Positions 57,043 to 64,000 of a DNA stretch of 64,000 nucleotides are shown piece after piece. The notes below the pieces were generated by a model, which ran no database searches, was not told the origin of the DNA, and saw nothing but the letters and a program-made list of their open reading frames with translations. The stretch is from contig CP137683.1 of assembly GCA_037976565.1 (NCBI GenBank), forward strand, positions 11,149,665 to 11,213,664, read 5' to 3'. How positions within the stretch are numbered: position 1 is the first letter of the stretch; the number at the start of each line of letters is the position of its first letter. A program made the translations under genes and the position numbers. The stretch comes from Mesocentrotus franciscanus. Taxonomy: Eukaryota > Echinodermata > Echinoidea > Camarodonta > Strongylocentrotidae.

Positions 57043-59280
57043 TGTAGTAATTAGTAGTAATGGTTATGGTTGTGTTAGTGGTGGTTGTGTTGGTGGTGGT
57101 GGTAATGGTAGTGTGTTGGGGGATTCTGGTGGTGCTAGTGGTTGTGCATGGTTGTGTTACTGGTGGTGAAGTGTATTTGTACATTTACAATAGCGCATTC
57201 AGAGTAAAATATAATATAATAGGCGCAATTTCCATTGCGCCTTCAGTTTATACCTGTGCTAACCGGTGACGATAGTTAGAGCATACGCCAGAAATTCATG
57301 GCAATGCTTGAATTTAAAATGGTGCATTCATCCTGGTTACGATTTCAGATCAACCTCGCAATGTCATATGCCGCGCCAGTCGCTGACGCAGTCCTACGCC
57401 AGCAAAATGACTCATCATGTGCGTCAGGCTTTACTTACCTTTCTTCTAAGATGAGGGCCAATTCCTTGGTGAACTCTGTGCTTTCCCGTATGTGTTTCCT
57501 CAACTCCTCATACCCAGTGGTATCCTGTTACCATCAAAAGAAATAATATTTAGGTAGCTTAACCATTGAGATACATTTCCAGATAATTTTGAGTCTTGGT
57601 TCATAATTTACAGTGTGAAATCAACTGAAATAAATTAGGAAAGCTTGATACCTAGTACATACGAGTTGAGGCTCTAAGGTCTTTGCAATGATGAATATGA
57701 AGAGGAATTGAATTAACCTTGCTAATTATGCATATGCACTTCACAGCTATAAAAACATGTAGCATAAAAGTTTGGTCCAAACTTTTAAGCTATCTCTCGT
57801 TATATTTCGTGTATGCTGGCACAGGAAGAGGATATGTTTCATGAAATATTTTTACTACGATATTCTGCCAAATTACATAAAAAGAATGAGAAAGCTCAAT
57901 TTTTTATTTTTAAAATATTTTTTGGAAACCAGAATTCAAAACTTCTCTGTTACTCGATCATAATGATTATAAATGGAAGCTCCTCTCATTTTATGGTGAC
58001 AGTGGTGTAGCTCCAAGGAGGGGGCTTTGGGGCATGTTCCCCTTTTCCCTTCCCTCCACGATATTAATGGCAAAACAAAAGAATGGGATGAAAGAGAGAG
58101 AGAAAGAGAGAAAGCAATGATCACCCGTTCCATAACCCCAACCCTCGCTCCGTGCCCCGTTTCTCTTGCAAAGACGCAAAGACGCCACGATATTGACATG
58201 TTCAATATTCATCTATTTGTTTTAGTTCTGTTTATACAGGGTAGTATTGCCAGTTACAAAACTGCTTTCCACAAAGGATCTGTATATAGGCAAATGTAGT
58301 GCATACCAAATATGTTTTAAGATTGAAATTACAGACAACTCAGCTATATATACCACATAATGATTAGTAGACAAACTAAGTATAGTCCATCAGAACTTGG
58401 AAGAGAAATTCAAGTTTCTTTGAAAAATAAAAAGATAAAAACAAAAACAACACTAAGACCGAACCCCCCCCCCAAAAAAAAGAGGTAATGCATTCATATT
58501 TCAGAATAGACCTACTTAATTCATTTCAAATCGAATTGACGTTGCCAAAGGCTTACCAGATATTGCAACAACTAAAGATTAGCACAGAATTTCATCCACG
58601 AAGATAGCAGGTGAACTGAATAGTCAGTCACTATACATTGTAATCCATAATTGTATCTGCATACTTAAGTAAACTGAATTTGGTCTTATTTACACAGGGT
58701 AGCCACATCACTATTACTACTGCTGTTCCCCTGCAGGCCATGCATTAGGCCATGTCAATATGTATTTGAATTTGTATGCATTTGCTTAGTATCGAACTAC
58801 TATAGTAAATGTATTACCATCACCCGTCAAAAGTAATTGCATTTCAATAGTAAGAATGCTGTTTGCATAAATACTTGTTAGGTCAGAAAAACATGTTGGC
58901 GTGTCCGACCTAGAAACACCTAATGTAGGCCATCTGTATTAATTAAAATAAGATAACATGTAACACGTGAATGTAATCGTTCGTCACTATCATAAATCTA
59001 CCAATTAGAGGTATGCAAGAAATTTGAATGTATTGCAAAAATGACCCATTTTATTACCCATCTTTAGCAGGCACCCATTCAATAACCTAGATCGAAAGAG
59101 ATATTGCAAACACATTCTCGATGGGTTTAAGCACCAAGCAATTAAGGCTCGAACCCGGGACTTTTGGCATGAGCATCAAGAGCCTTGAACAACATACCAC
59201 ATTCCCCAGGAAACATATACTACCACAATACTCACCACAAAGGCTGTTGTGAAGTTAACCTGATCCGTTGCGACCGCCAT
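43448..59280 (-). CDS. NOSTRIN: Gene 2: NOSTRIN-like F-BAR/SH3 adaptor, 15 coding exons
   Basis: Fifteen phase-consistent exons: 59280-59236, 57524-57439, 55143-55063, 54041-53979, 53432-53351, 52349-52287, 51629-51519, 50618-50394, 49567-49448, 48634-48526, 47995-47916, 46712-46583, 45679-45413, 44421-44341, 43603-43448. The product of about 565 residues has an F-BAR region (1 to about 270, e.g. TKELALILEER, MGYAKLLNKL), a helical HR1-like region (about 290-390), an Ala/Pro linker with PPPPPPPG (398-487) and a C-terminal SH3 domain (495-550). Order, length and local motifs follow vertebrate NOSTRIN (about 506 residues), which binds eNOS, dynamin and N-WASP at membranes and drives its internalisation. 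Oddities: a 1-nt frame error in the SH3 exon and a 500-N gap between exons 11 and 12. Confidence 0.88.
43735..43765. repeat. Interstitial telomere-like (TAACCC)n
   Basis: Three to four CCTAAC repeats plus degenerate neighbours (ataccTAACCCTAACCC...), in the last NOSTRIN intron. Confidence 0.7.
43900..43945. repeat. (ATC)n microsatellite
   Basis: About thirteen ATC repeats in the intron between NOSTRIN exons 14 and 15. Confidence 0.95.
44341..44421 (-). CDS. NOSTRIN: NOSTRIN-like exon 14: first half of SH3
   Basis: TNKVLGQCTILYDFDATDGD then QINIKEG: the ALYDF-like strand and acidic RT loop of an SH3 domain. Acceptor TCTTCTGCAG, donor GTAACA; phase 1-1. Confidence 0.9.
45300..45405 (-). mobile_element. 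tRNA-like SINE head fragment
   Basis: 'ttggtgccgtgccggactcgaacccacaac' has a reversed B box like the heads at 17874-18170 and 49005-49241; the fragment ends at the border of NOSTRIN exon 13. Confidence 0.45.
45413..45679 (-). CDS. NOSTRIN: NOSTRIN-like exon 13: Ala/Pro-rich linker
   Basis: GDSSIYPSLSRTNVPEPKST, then a long Ala/Pro/Val low-complexity run and SPPPPPPPGHQES. Polyproline here could be bound by SH3 or profilin partners (inference). It is much longer than the linker in vertebrate NOSTRIN. The shadow frame is rich in Cys/Ser because of the GCAGCA repeats. Confidence 0.85.
46583..46712 (-). CDS. NOSTRIN: NOSTRIN-like exon 12: HR1-like helix
   Basis: SNDIINMLTASKYKLLASIA then EMDGKRRPACGDG..., aligning with the vertebrate LLEANSYKLSSMLAELEQRP segment. 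Only this frame of the exon is open; donor GTGGGT in phase 1. Confidence 0.82.
46766..47265. other. Assembly gap, 500 N
   Basis: Exactly 500 undetermined bases, probably a placeholder of unknown true size, between NOSTRIN exons 11 and 12. A missing short exon is possible. Confidence 0.99.
47307..47453. mobile_element. GGGCCC-family MITE
   Basis: Starts GGGCCCAGTCTTATAAACAG and ends with the inverse of GGGCCCCGGAGTGGCGATTG; interior shares 'gagataggagact' and 'ggaggacttgcgattgatt' with the copies at 2883 and 11166. Confidence 0.7.
47916..47995 (-). CDS. NOSTRIN: NOSTRIN-like exon 11, 3' limit uncertain
   Basis: Acceptor TCTGTTTCAG; encodes DVSRNQKNGSTKSTK and onward. The GTAAAT donor at 47915-47910 gives phase 0, matching exon 12. 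An earlier GTGGCC donor would give the wrong phase unless another exon lies in the gap of N at 46766-47265. Confidence 0.55.
48526..48634 (-). CDS. NOSTRIN: NOSTRIN-like exon 10: HR1-like region
   Basis: QEDIGNGMSLNERKTYAARH followed by IKIIDEEIAKEEKNKD, similar in layout to the vertebrate 'MDKERRKSLLKPKLLRLQRDIEKASKDKEG' block cited here only in parts. Ends in phase 1 at GTAAGT. Confidence 0.88.
48643..48820. repeat. (GA)n microsatellite next to NOSTRIN exon 10
   Basis: A purine tract starting within about 10 bases of the exon 10 acceptor; on the transcribed strand it forms a very long polypyrimidine tract. Confidence 0.95.
49005..49241 (-). mobile_element. tRNA-related SINE, near complete
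   Basis: Body 'ggaagcctcatc...gccaggtacccttttacacctgggtggagagtggcaaatg' then 'gttagtgcccggctgggactcgaaccctcaac' and 'ataccacgacacctcc'. In minus orientation the head reads GGTGTCGTGGTATAG...GGGTTCGAGTCCC, which contains A- and B-box-like Pol III promoters. Confidence 0.72.
49448..49567 (-). CDS. NOSTRIN: NOSTRIN-like exon 9: end of F-BAR
   Basis: Forty codons, CCDQINSALAAVQPEEDV...YQLLMDAY, aligning with the vertebrate TCHTQI...KDIQAVM...DYFEEDP region; phase 0-0. Confidence 0.88.
50394..50618 (-). CDS. NOSTRIN: NOSTRIN-like exon 8: F-BAR core helix
   Basis: Seventy-five codons from AKGKSEKADEVVAKSEMEYM to INMTPKIKT, the longest helical exon, phase 0-0, with acceptor GACTGAAAAG and donor GTAAGA. 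Confidence 0.9.
51519..51629 (-). CDS. NOSTRIN: NOSTRIN-like exon 7: F-BAR lysine-rich
   Basis: Thirty-seven codons starting KKKSVYSKSKDSQALL and ending KRLSVKEVSK, phase 0-0. The basic residues fit the membrane-facing surface of an F-BAR. Confidence 0.87.
52162..52212. repeat. (TA)n and poly-T
   Basis: About 17 TA repeats followed by a T run within the intron between NOSTRIN exons 6 and 7. Confidence 0.95.
52287..52349 (-). CDS. NOSTRIN: NOSTRIN-like exon 6: F-BAR
   Basis: Twenty-one codons, FESPVDKAVKSMNDSRAELM, phase 0-0, donor GTAAAT. Confidence 0.85.
52609..52754. mobile_element. MITE with GGCCCTGTTTCAT ends
   Basis: GGCCCTGTTTCATGAAAC at the left mirrors the inverse of GGCCCTGTTTCATTAAAC at the right, with 'ttgttatcaataac' and 'gttaatgataac' as continuing arms. 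Confidence 0.75.
52999..53047. repeat. (TA)n microsatellite
   Basis: About 24 TA repeats in the intron between NOSTRIN exons 5 and 6. Confidence 0.95.
53351..53432 (-). CDS. NOSTRIN: NOSTRIN-like exon 5: F-BAR
   Basis: TAAETIIKDIQKPLKKMAEQ and QAKSYKL; acceptor CTTTTTTAG, donor GTTAGC. The last codon is in phase 0. Confidence 0.87.
53979..54041 (-). CDS. NOSTRIN: NOSTRIN-like exon 4: F-BAR
   Basis: SLCAAWSILCGQFDAEATVHK. The frame and family similarity require the acceptor TTTCTAATAG rather than a second AG 17 bases further in, which would shift the frame. Confidence 0.82.
54070..55010. repeat. ATC/ATT-rich trinucleotide region
   Basis: Nearly 1 kb of imperfect CAT/ATC/ATT repeats in the exon 3-4 intron, with a duplicated block 'tgaaattt.tattgtgtacta...atcaatttctccgccatcttccctat' at 54590 and 54705. 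Long Ile, His and Ser frames are artefacts. Confidence 0.92.
55063..55143 (-). CDS. NOSTRIN: NOSTRIN-like exon 3: F-BAR
   Basis: ADVEMGYAKLLNKLTAKANK, the 'xxE..YAK.L.KL' signature of F-BAR domains. Phase 2 in and out agrees with its neighbours. Confidence 0.9.
55180..55310. mobile_element. SINE body fragment
   Basis: 'tgtatagcgctcgtgtc...ctctcatggcgctccac...attatggcgctctagc' matches 33301-33500. Confidence 0.6.
55970..56085. repeat. GA-rich tract
   Basis: GAGAGA/GAAGAG low-complexity DNA in the intron between NOSTRIN exons 2 and 3. Confidence 0.9.
56095..57060. repeat. (GTA)n tract of about 960 bp
   Basis: Interrupted GTA/TAG trinucleotide repeats with occasional GTT and GTAATA variants, entirely inside the intron between NOSTRIN exons 2 and 3. 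The Val- and Tyr/Thr-rich open frames arise from the repeat. Confidence 0.97.
57439..57524 (-). CDS. NOSTRIN: NOSTRIN-like exon 2: start of F-BAR
   Basis: DTTGYEELRKHIRESTEF and TKELALILEER, the FCH-type N-terminal helix in which a 'C/FxK/RELxxxLxxR' pattern is typical. Acceptor GGTAACAG, donor GTAAGT. Confidence 0.9.
57525..59235 (-). other. NOSTRIN first intron
   Basis: Mostly unique AT-rich sequence. A repeat-like block with 'ggtgtagctccaaggagggggctttggggcatg' lies at 58000-58180 and a tRNA-like SINE head (reversed B box ggctcgaacccggg) at 59130-59210. No gene is seen on either strand. Confidence 0.5.
59236..59280 (-). CDS. NOSTRIN: NOSTRIN-like exon 1 (start)
   Basis: ATG at 59280-59278 in the context cATGGCGG, encoding MAVATDQVNFTTAFV, with donor GTGAGT after phase 0. 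The peptide leads straight into DTTGYEELRK of exon 2. Confidence 0.8.
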
Positions 59281-60110
59281 GATCCCTGTTTATTCTGATG
59301 AACACTTTGAAAATCCTTCTAAAATAACTAAAAGATGAAATGTTCACAAGTCATGAGTCACGTGCAGATCCACTCCTTTTCGGTGCTACTTAATTAAGGT
59401 GTGGTGATTTATGCAATGATCGCCAGATACACACCGCAGTCCTTTGTTTATACACATTAATAAGCTAAATGCCCTCCACCCGGTTTATTTCATCATGTGC
59501 CTGTCTAGTCGTAGCCAACTTCAGTGAGCACATTGCAGACGACAATAAAACACGATACACAATACCTTTATGGGTTTATAGTACACTCCTTAAGTATTTC
59601 GCGCCATGTTTATACGAGTATGATTGGTTGAATATTTTGTTCATTCAGAGGGTCGGGGATGGCAAGTCTCCAAGGCTTGGTCAGACCTCACCGACAATCA
59701 TAACGGTAGCTTTAACCAAAAAGGGCCATGTACTCACAATCAGAGCCAATGCGAGCTCGGCACAATATATGGCAAATATTGCATTCAGTGTTGGGCAACC
59801 ACATGCACAACAAAAGAATATACGCCATGTTGTGAGCAACTGAAATCAAGTTTGTCTAACTCTCTGTATATATGACTCTGTTCACATTATGCTATGATCC
59901 ATCAGCGCCGATTTTCTTTGATCCTGTATGTTAATCTACATGTAGCGATTTCTAGACCTAGTTATAGTCTGTTCTTAAATATTGATGACAATGTGAACGG
60001 TCCTTTGAACATTATTTGTATTTATTCAGGAGTGATTAAAACGTTCCATCAATAAAGAACACTTTATGAGATCTCTGGGAAGTGAAATAATTCGTTACAT
60101 TGCTGTTATT
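59281..60110. other. 5' flank of the NOSTRIN-like gene
   Basis: Probable promoter region. 'gtgtggtgatttatgcaatg' and other AT-rich words are present but no core promoter motif can be placed. A cysteine-rich 83-codon frame at 59624-59875 (+) has no family support. Confidence 0.4.
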
Positions 60111-60111
60111 G

Positions 60112-60115
60112 TAGA

Positions 60116-60158
<43 letters not shown>

Positions 60159-60179
60159 GTTATTATTATTATCATTATT

Positions 60180-60219
<40 letters not shown>

Positions 60220-60256
60220 ATAATCATCATCGTCAATATCATCATCATCATCATTT
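60112..60256. repeat. (ATT)n/(ATC)n microsatellite
   Basis: ATT repeats passing into ATC repeats. Confidence 0.95.
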
Positions 60257-60579
60257 ATTGATCTTATCATTATTGAAGTGTCGTAAAGTGGAATATAATA
60301 ATAATCATTAATGATATTCTTAGGTTCATAAAGGGGGAGGAAAATATCCCCTATCATCCCGAGGCTTCTTTTTTAAACACTCCCAGCATTATACTGACCG
60401 AAATGGTTCTATGCCACTCAAGTTGGACTTTGCTCCAAATAATGCTGTAGTCCTATTATAAAGCTGATGATTAACTAAGATGAGATCGGACTGATGTCGA
60501 GAAAAGATAAAATCCTAATTAATCTCTTCATAGAGCGGATTTTTGTTTGTTTAAAGACTTCATCTAAAGTCTAAAGAGG

Positions 60580-60665
60580 TCTCTTGCCTCTTGGACTAGT
60601 GGACACGTTCCCGGACTGGGGCTCACATGGTTCGCGGTTCGAGTCCCGTCGCGACATTTATGTCC
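60580..60665 (+). mobile_element. tRNA-like SINE head, plus orientation
   Basis: 'cttggactagtggacacg' (A-box-like) and 'cacatggttcgcggttcgagtccc' (B box) match the head of the SINE at 17874-18170 in the other orientation. The acceptor and T stems do not pair, so it is not a functional tRNA. Confidence 0.6.
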
Positions 60666-60998
60666 AATATTGGCTTACTCGGTAATGTCAATGTGACGTA
60701 GTGCCGGTCAACTTTTCCATTTGTTTAAACACAATATGACTAAAATGTCTTTTTTTTCCTTCAAAATATATCACTCAGGAGAGTGTGTTCTTTTTTAGAT
60801 GACCAATAATGCTATTCATAATATATTTTGAGTAGTGCCCCAAAGGAAAACTTAGCTTATATAGGAGAAAGCCAGAAATTGGTGATATTTTTTAACACGA
60901 CAAACTGGAGATTTGTCCGTGACTATGTCATCCACTGACCAACTAAACAATTTGAGATTCCAATAGATGTAGTGATCTTATATTTCAAACAGTCATGA

Positions 60999-61771
60999 CA
61001 GGCGCGTAGCCAGGGGGGGGGGGCGGTCGCCCCCAAAAAAAAAACGCTGGCCAAAAACAAAAAAACGAAAGAGAAGAGAAAAAAGGAAGAGGACGTAGGA
61101 AGAAAAAGGAACACGGTACAACGAATCGTCATCTTCTCTAATAATTTAATGAAAAGCTCCCGCGCTTCACGCGGGAGAAGGATTAAGAGTCGAGAACGGT
61201 ATAGTCTACAACGAATCGTCTTCTTTGCTCTAATAATTTAATGAAACGTCAAAGCTTCCGCGCTTCGCGGAGGGGGACTGAATTCAGATAAGGATTAAGG
61301 GTCGAGAACGGTACAACAAATCGTCTTCTTTCTCTAATGATTTAATGAAAAGTCAAAGCTTCCGCGCTTTGCGCGGGAGGGGGGACTGAATTCAGACAAG
61401 GATTAAGGGTCGAGAACGGTACAACGAATCGTCTTCTTTCTCTAATAATTTAATGAAAAGTCAAAGCATCCGCGCTTTGCGCGGGGGAACTGAATTCAGA
61501 CAAGGATTAAGAGCTGAGAACGGTACAACGAATCGGCTTCTTTCTTTAATAATTTAATGAAACGTCAAAGCTTCCGCGCTTCGCGCGAGAGGGGGGAAAC
61601 TGAATTCAGACAAGGATTAAGAGCCGAGAACGGTACAACAAATCGACTTCTTTCTCTAATGAAACGTCAAAACTCCCCCCTCCCTGCACCCACCCCCCTA
61701 GGGAAGTGATTCGCACGCTTCACGTGCTCACTCCGCCCCCCCCCCTAAATAAAATCCTGGCTACGCGCTTG
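60999..61771. mobile_element. hAT-type element with 8-bp duplication and internal satellite
   Basis: TIRs CAGGCGCGTAGCCAGG and inverse CAAGCGCGTAGCCAGG are bordered by a perfect AGTCATGA on both sides (60991-60998, 61772-61779). The interior is about six units of the 110-bp satellite found at 27305-27775 and 29573-30246. No transposase is present. Confidence 0.88.
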
Positions 61772-61789
61772 AGTCATGAATGTCTTATT

Positions 61790-62570
61790 TGGTCCGATAT
61801 ATTTTAAACTTTCACAACTTCTTGACAAATGTTTGATTGCCCTTTAATCTTCTGTGTTCCTAATGGCTCCATCCACACTGATAATATAATTTGTATTAAT
61901 CTTAACTCCTCGTTGCCATTATTATATGTCTGACGTCCTTTTTTTTGGTATTTTGATTATACAGTATTTTGATTTGTCACAGTTGTTCGTCCTGTAGGAT
62001 TTTCATTTATTTGTGTATTTTGCACGTTTATTGTTGTGGAAAATAAAATGAAGTTAATATTTTCTTTTATCTTTCATTATGTATTTTTTTAATCATTATA
62101 TAAATGTTATCGTCTTCTCTTTCTAACTTTTCCTTGCGTTGATCTGTGTTTTTATCCTTCTGTTATCTACATAATCATTTACCATATACATTGAGTGAAT
62201 ATAATACTAGATATAAATATGTAACATCTATAAAGTGAATCAATACTTCCATATTGTTATAGAGGGCGCTGTTTAGCTGCAGCCGCTAGCTAAATTTGCT
62301 TTGAAAATAGCAAGACCTATTCACTTTTTTCTGCTTTCGGATGTCACTTTTTACTTACGCGTTTATGTTTTGTTTACACCTTTCTCACATTTATCTAATG
62401 ATATTTTAAATGGTTGAATTTTAACGTTATATATTACCAGAGAGCGTGTTGTGAGCACTTTTATCCTTACTCAAAATTTACAATTTTACCATAAATTATA
62501 TTCGTCATATTTGCTCTCACTATATAATATCACCATGTCTTTATATATCTTATTATTAAGCATTTTTGTT
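61790..62570. other. Intergenic
   Basis: A fragment of the 'ttgtcaagaagttgtgaaagtttaaaata' type repeat (inverse strand) at 61790-61850; otherwise unique AT-rich DNA with no gene seen. Confidence 0.4.
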
Positions 62571-62945
62571 TTACTCCTCTTCTCCTTCTTCCTTCCCCCT
62601 CTCTCTCTCTTTCTCTATCTGTCTCCCTCCTATTAGCTCTTACTCCTTCTGTCCCCTTCACTCGATTCTACACTTCACTACAATTATTTATATTTTACCG
62701 TGACTTAGAATGTACCAAGTGAGTAATTTATTATGCAATTTATCATCTCTTCCTCTAGATTGTCACACTTTTGCCTCTATATCATTGTTTCTCGTTCTCT
62801 CTTTCAGTCTCGTACGCTAGGCTCTCAATTTTTCTCTCAGTTCTCGTTCTTTTCTTTCAGTCTCGTATCGTCTCTCAATTTCTCTCTCTCTCTCTCTCTC
62901 TCCCCCTCTCTCTGTATTTCTCTCCTTCATATTATTAAAGTATTG
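62571..62945. repeat. CT-rich low-complexity stretch
   Basis: Repeated TCTCTC tracts at 62575-62635 and 62875-62930 with 'tttcagtctcgta.cgtctctcaattt' duplicated at about 62800 and 62855. Confidence 0.7.
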
Positions 62946-63148
62946 TATTCCTATGGTATATGTATACATTTGTTAAACATTTTGTCTTTGTCATTTTACC
63001 TTGTAAAATCCATGTAATTCAGCGCGCCCGGCCCCTGGGCTGCCATATGCCTTCTTTGAATATGATACCAATACAATTTCAATTTATAACTCTAAATACT
63101 ATGTTATCAGGCACCAAAACATGTACTGATTAGTCTATGATGAATTCG

Positions 63149-63150
<2 letters not shown>

Positions 63151-63206
<56 letters not shown>
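63151..63206. repeat. (TA)n microsatellite
   Basis: About 28 TA repeats. Confidence 0.97.
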
Positions 63207-63207
<1 letters not shown>

Positions 63208-64000
63208 CAATCGTATATTTTCCTGTTCTTTTGTTTTCGGGTTTCAATGTTTTTAATTTAAAGGCCTACAATTTGTTTTGATTTTTTTGAAAGGATAAAG
63301 GTTGGACGGATTATATTCAAATGCCATATATCTTATCTATATTCACTGGTTTTCCCCATGTCGTCTTTCATGTATTTTTATCAATTGAACTATATTATTT
63401 CTGTATAGTAAAATTATGGTATGGGATTGGGGGTGTCCGGACACTTAACAAACATCTAAAGCCTTCTCTTTTTCCTTCGGAATAAACGAAAAGTATTCAT
63501 CATATTTGTCCTTCGTAATATAGCCCAACATAGACGTCTTAGAAGATTTATGAAATATTGCAAATTGTGCCTTAATTGTGCACAACCACCCGGACACACA
63601 TGCGGAACGTCGGTGTATATTTTTGTAATTGTATGCCGTATTTTGTTACGGTCTGCATAAATCTTAACAATCCAATCACATCTCACTTACATGTACAAAA
63701 ATGAAACTTATAATTTGTTAGATAGTTTTTTTGTTTGTATTTCTATTGTTCATGTGGTATTCTCCACTTTCCATGTATGCTTGCCATATTGTATAATATT
63801 GTATTTATGTTAAGCATAGCCTAGGTTAGATCATTTATCGTTATACATTTGTATTGTTGTTTTGTTGTATTCTGTATTCTTTCAATCTTTGTATAATTAA
63901 GCTATGTTTGTATTCTTTACTATTTATCATTATCATGACATGTAAATGTGTTAATTTGTACTCTCATACCCCAGAAGGCCTGGGGTCGAACTTAGAGTCA
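63207..64000. other. Intergenic to window end
   Basis: AT-rich with 'ttgtattctgtattc' type words and a 'gtgtccggacac' palindrome at 63434; it may be the 3' part of an old retroelement, but no boundary or coding frame can be shown. Confidence 0.35.

Noticed and set aside
56264..57184. Poly-Val and Tyr/Thr-rich frames
   Set aside because: Artefacts of the GTA repeat.
59469..59875. Two overlapping plus-strand frames, one cysteine-rich, upstream of NOSTRIN
   Set aside because: The cysteine pattern fits no family I know, no signal peptide is seen, and both frames are open over the same DNA, which argues for chance.
60580..60665. Candidate tRNA gene
   Set aside because: It has a B box and A-box-like words but the acceptor and T stems do not pair; better explained as a SINE head.

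Overview
The window is animal nuclear DNA: genes are split by many canonical GT-AG introns, there is one classic eukaryotic elongator tRNA-Met, and most of the rest is short non-autonomous transposons, SINEs, satellites and microsatellites. The repeat families (GGGCCC-ended foldbacks, ACGG-tailed tandem elements with TGACCTTTGACC cores, SINEs with a 'gccaggtaccc...tgggactcgaaccc' end) and the protein content suggest a marine invertebrate deuterostome, most likely an echinoderm such as a sea urchin. That assignment is inference; no species marker was seen. A run of exactly 500 N (46766-47265) marks a scaffold gap.

Two protein-coding genes could be assembled by reading splice sites and phases, both on the minus strand. 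Gene 1 (590-21052, 18 coding exons, about 1243 residues) encodes a probable nuclear RNA/chromatin-associated protein. It has a Gly/Arg- and Arg/Asp-rich N-terminus with an exact 44-residue repeat, three U1/matrin-type C2H2 zinc fingers, a charged coiled-coil segment and a Pro/Gln-rich C-terminus. I do not recognise a named orthologue. Gene 2 (43448-59280, 15 coding exons, about 565 residues) is a NOSTRIN-like F-BAR/SH3 adaptor with good exon-by-exon correspondence to vertebrate NOSTRIN. Each gene carries one apparent 1-nt frame error inside an otherwise well-conserved coding exon: 43548-43550 in the SH3 domain and about 18970-19020 in the RD-rich exon. Assembly indels are the simplest explanation.

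The 22 kb between the genes (21053-43447) holds tRNA-Met(CAT) at 25183-25255 and a dense patchwork of repeats. These include an inverted duplication around the tRNA, satellites with CGCGCTTCGCGCG hairpins interrupted by a 1.8 kb element with a 6-bp target duplication, a hAT-type MITE with a perfect 8-bp duplication, GA-rich simple repeats, and two adjacent tandem arrays at 36.3-38.8 kb. Introns of both genes are similarly loaded: a CACTA-type foldback sits inside a SINE, one MITE has an internal 70-bp expansion, and a GTA trinucleotide tract runs for about 960 bp. A second hAT element with an 8-bp duplication lies at 61.0-61.8 kb upstream of NOSTRIN.

The most interesting non-genic signal is three tandem arrays (13.6-14.35, 36.3-37.1 and 37.5-38.8 kb) of Helentron/pearl-like elements. 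Almost every unit carries TGACCT-type nuclear-receptor half-sites in DR1, DR2 or DR3 spacing; one array repeats eight times with an exact 157-bp period. No convincing plus-strand protein gene, rRNA or CRISPR was found.
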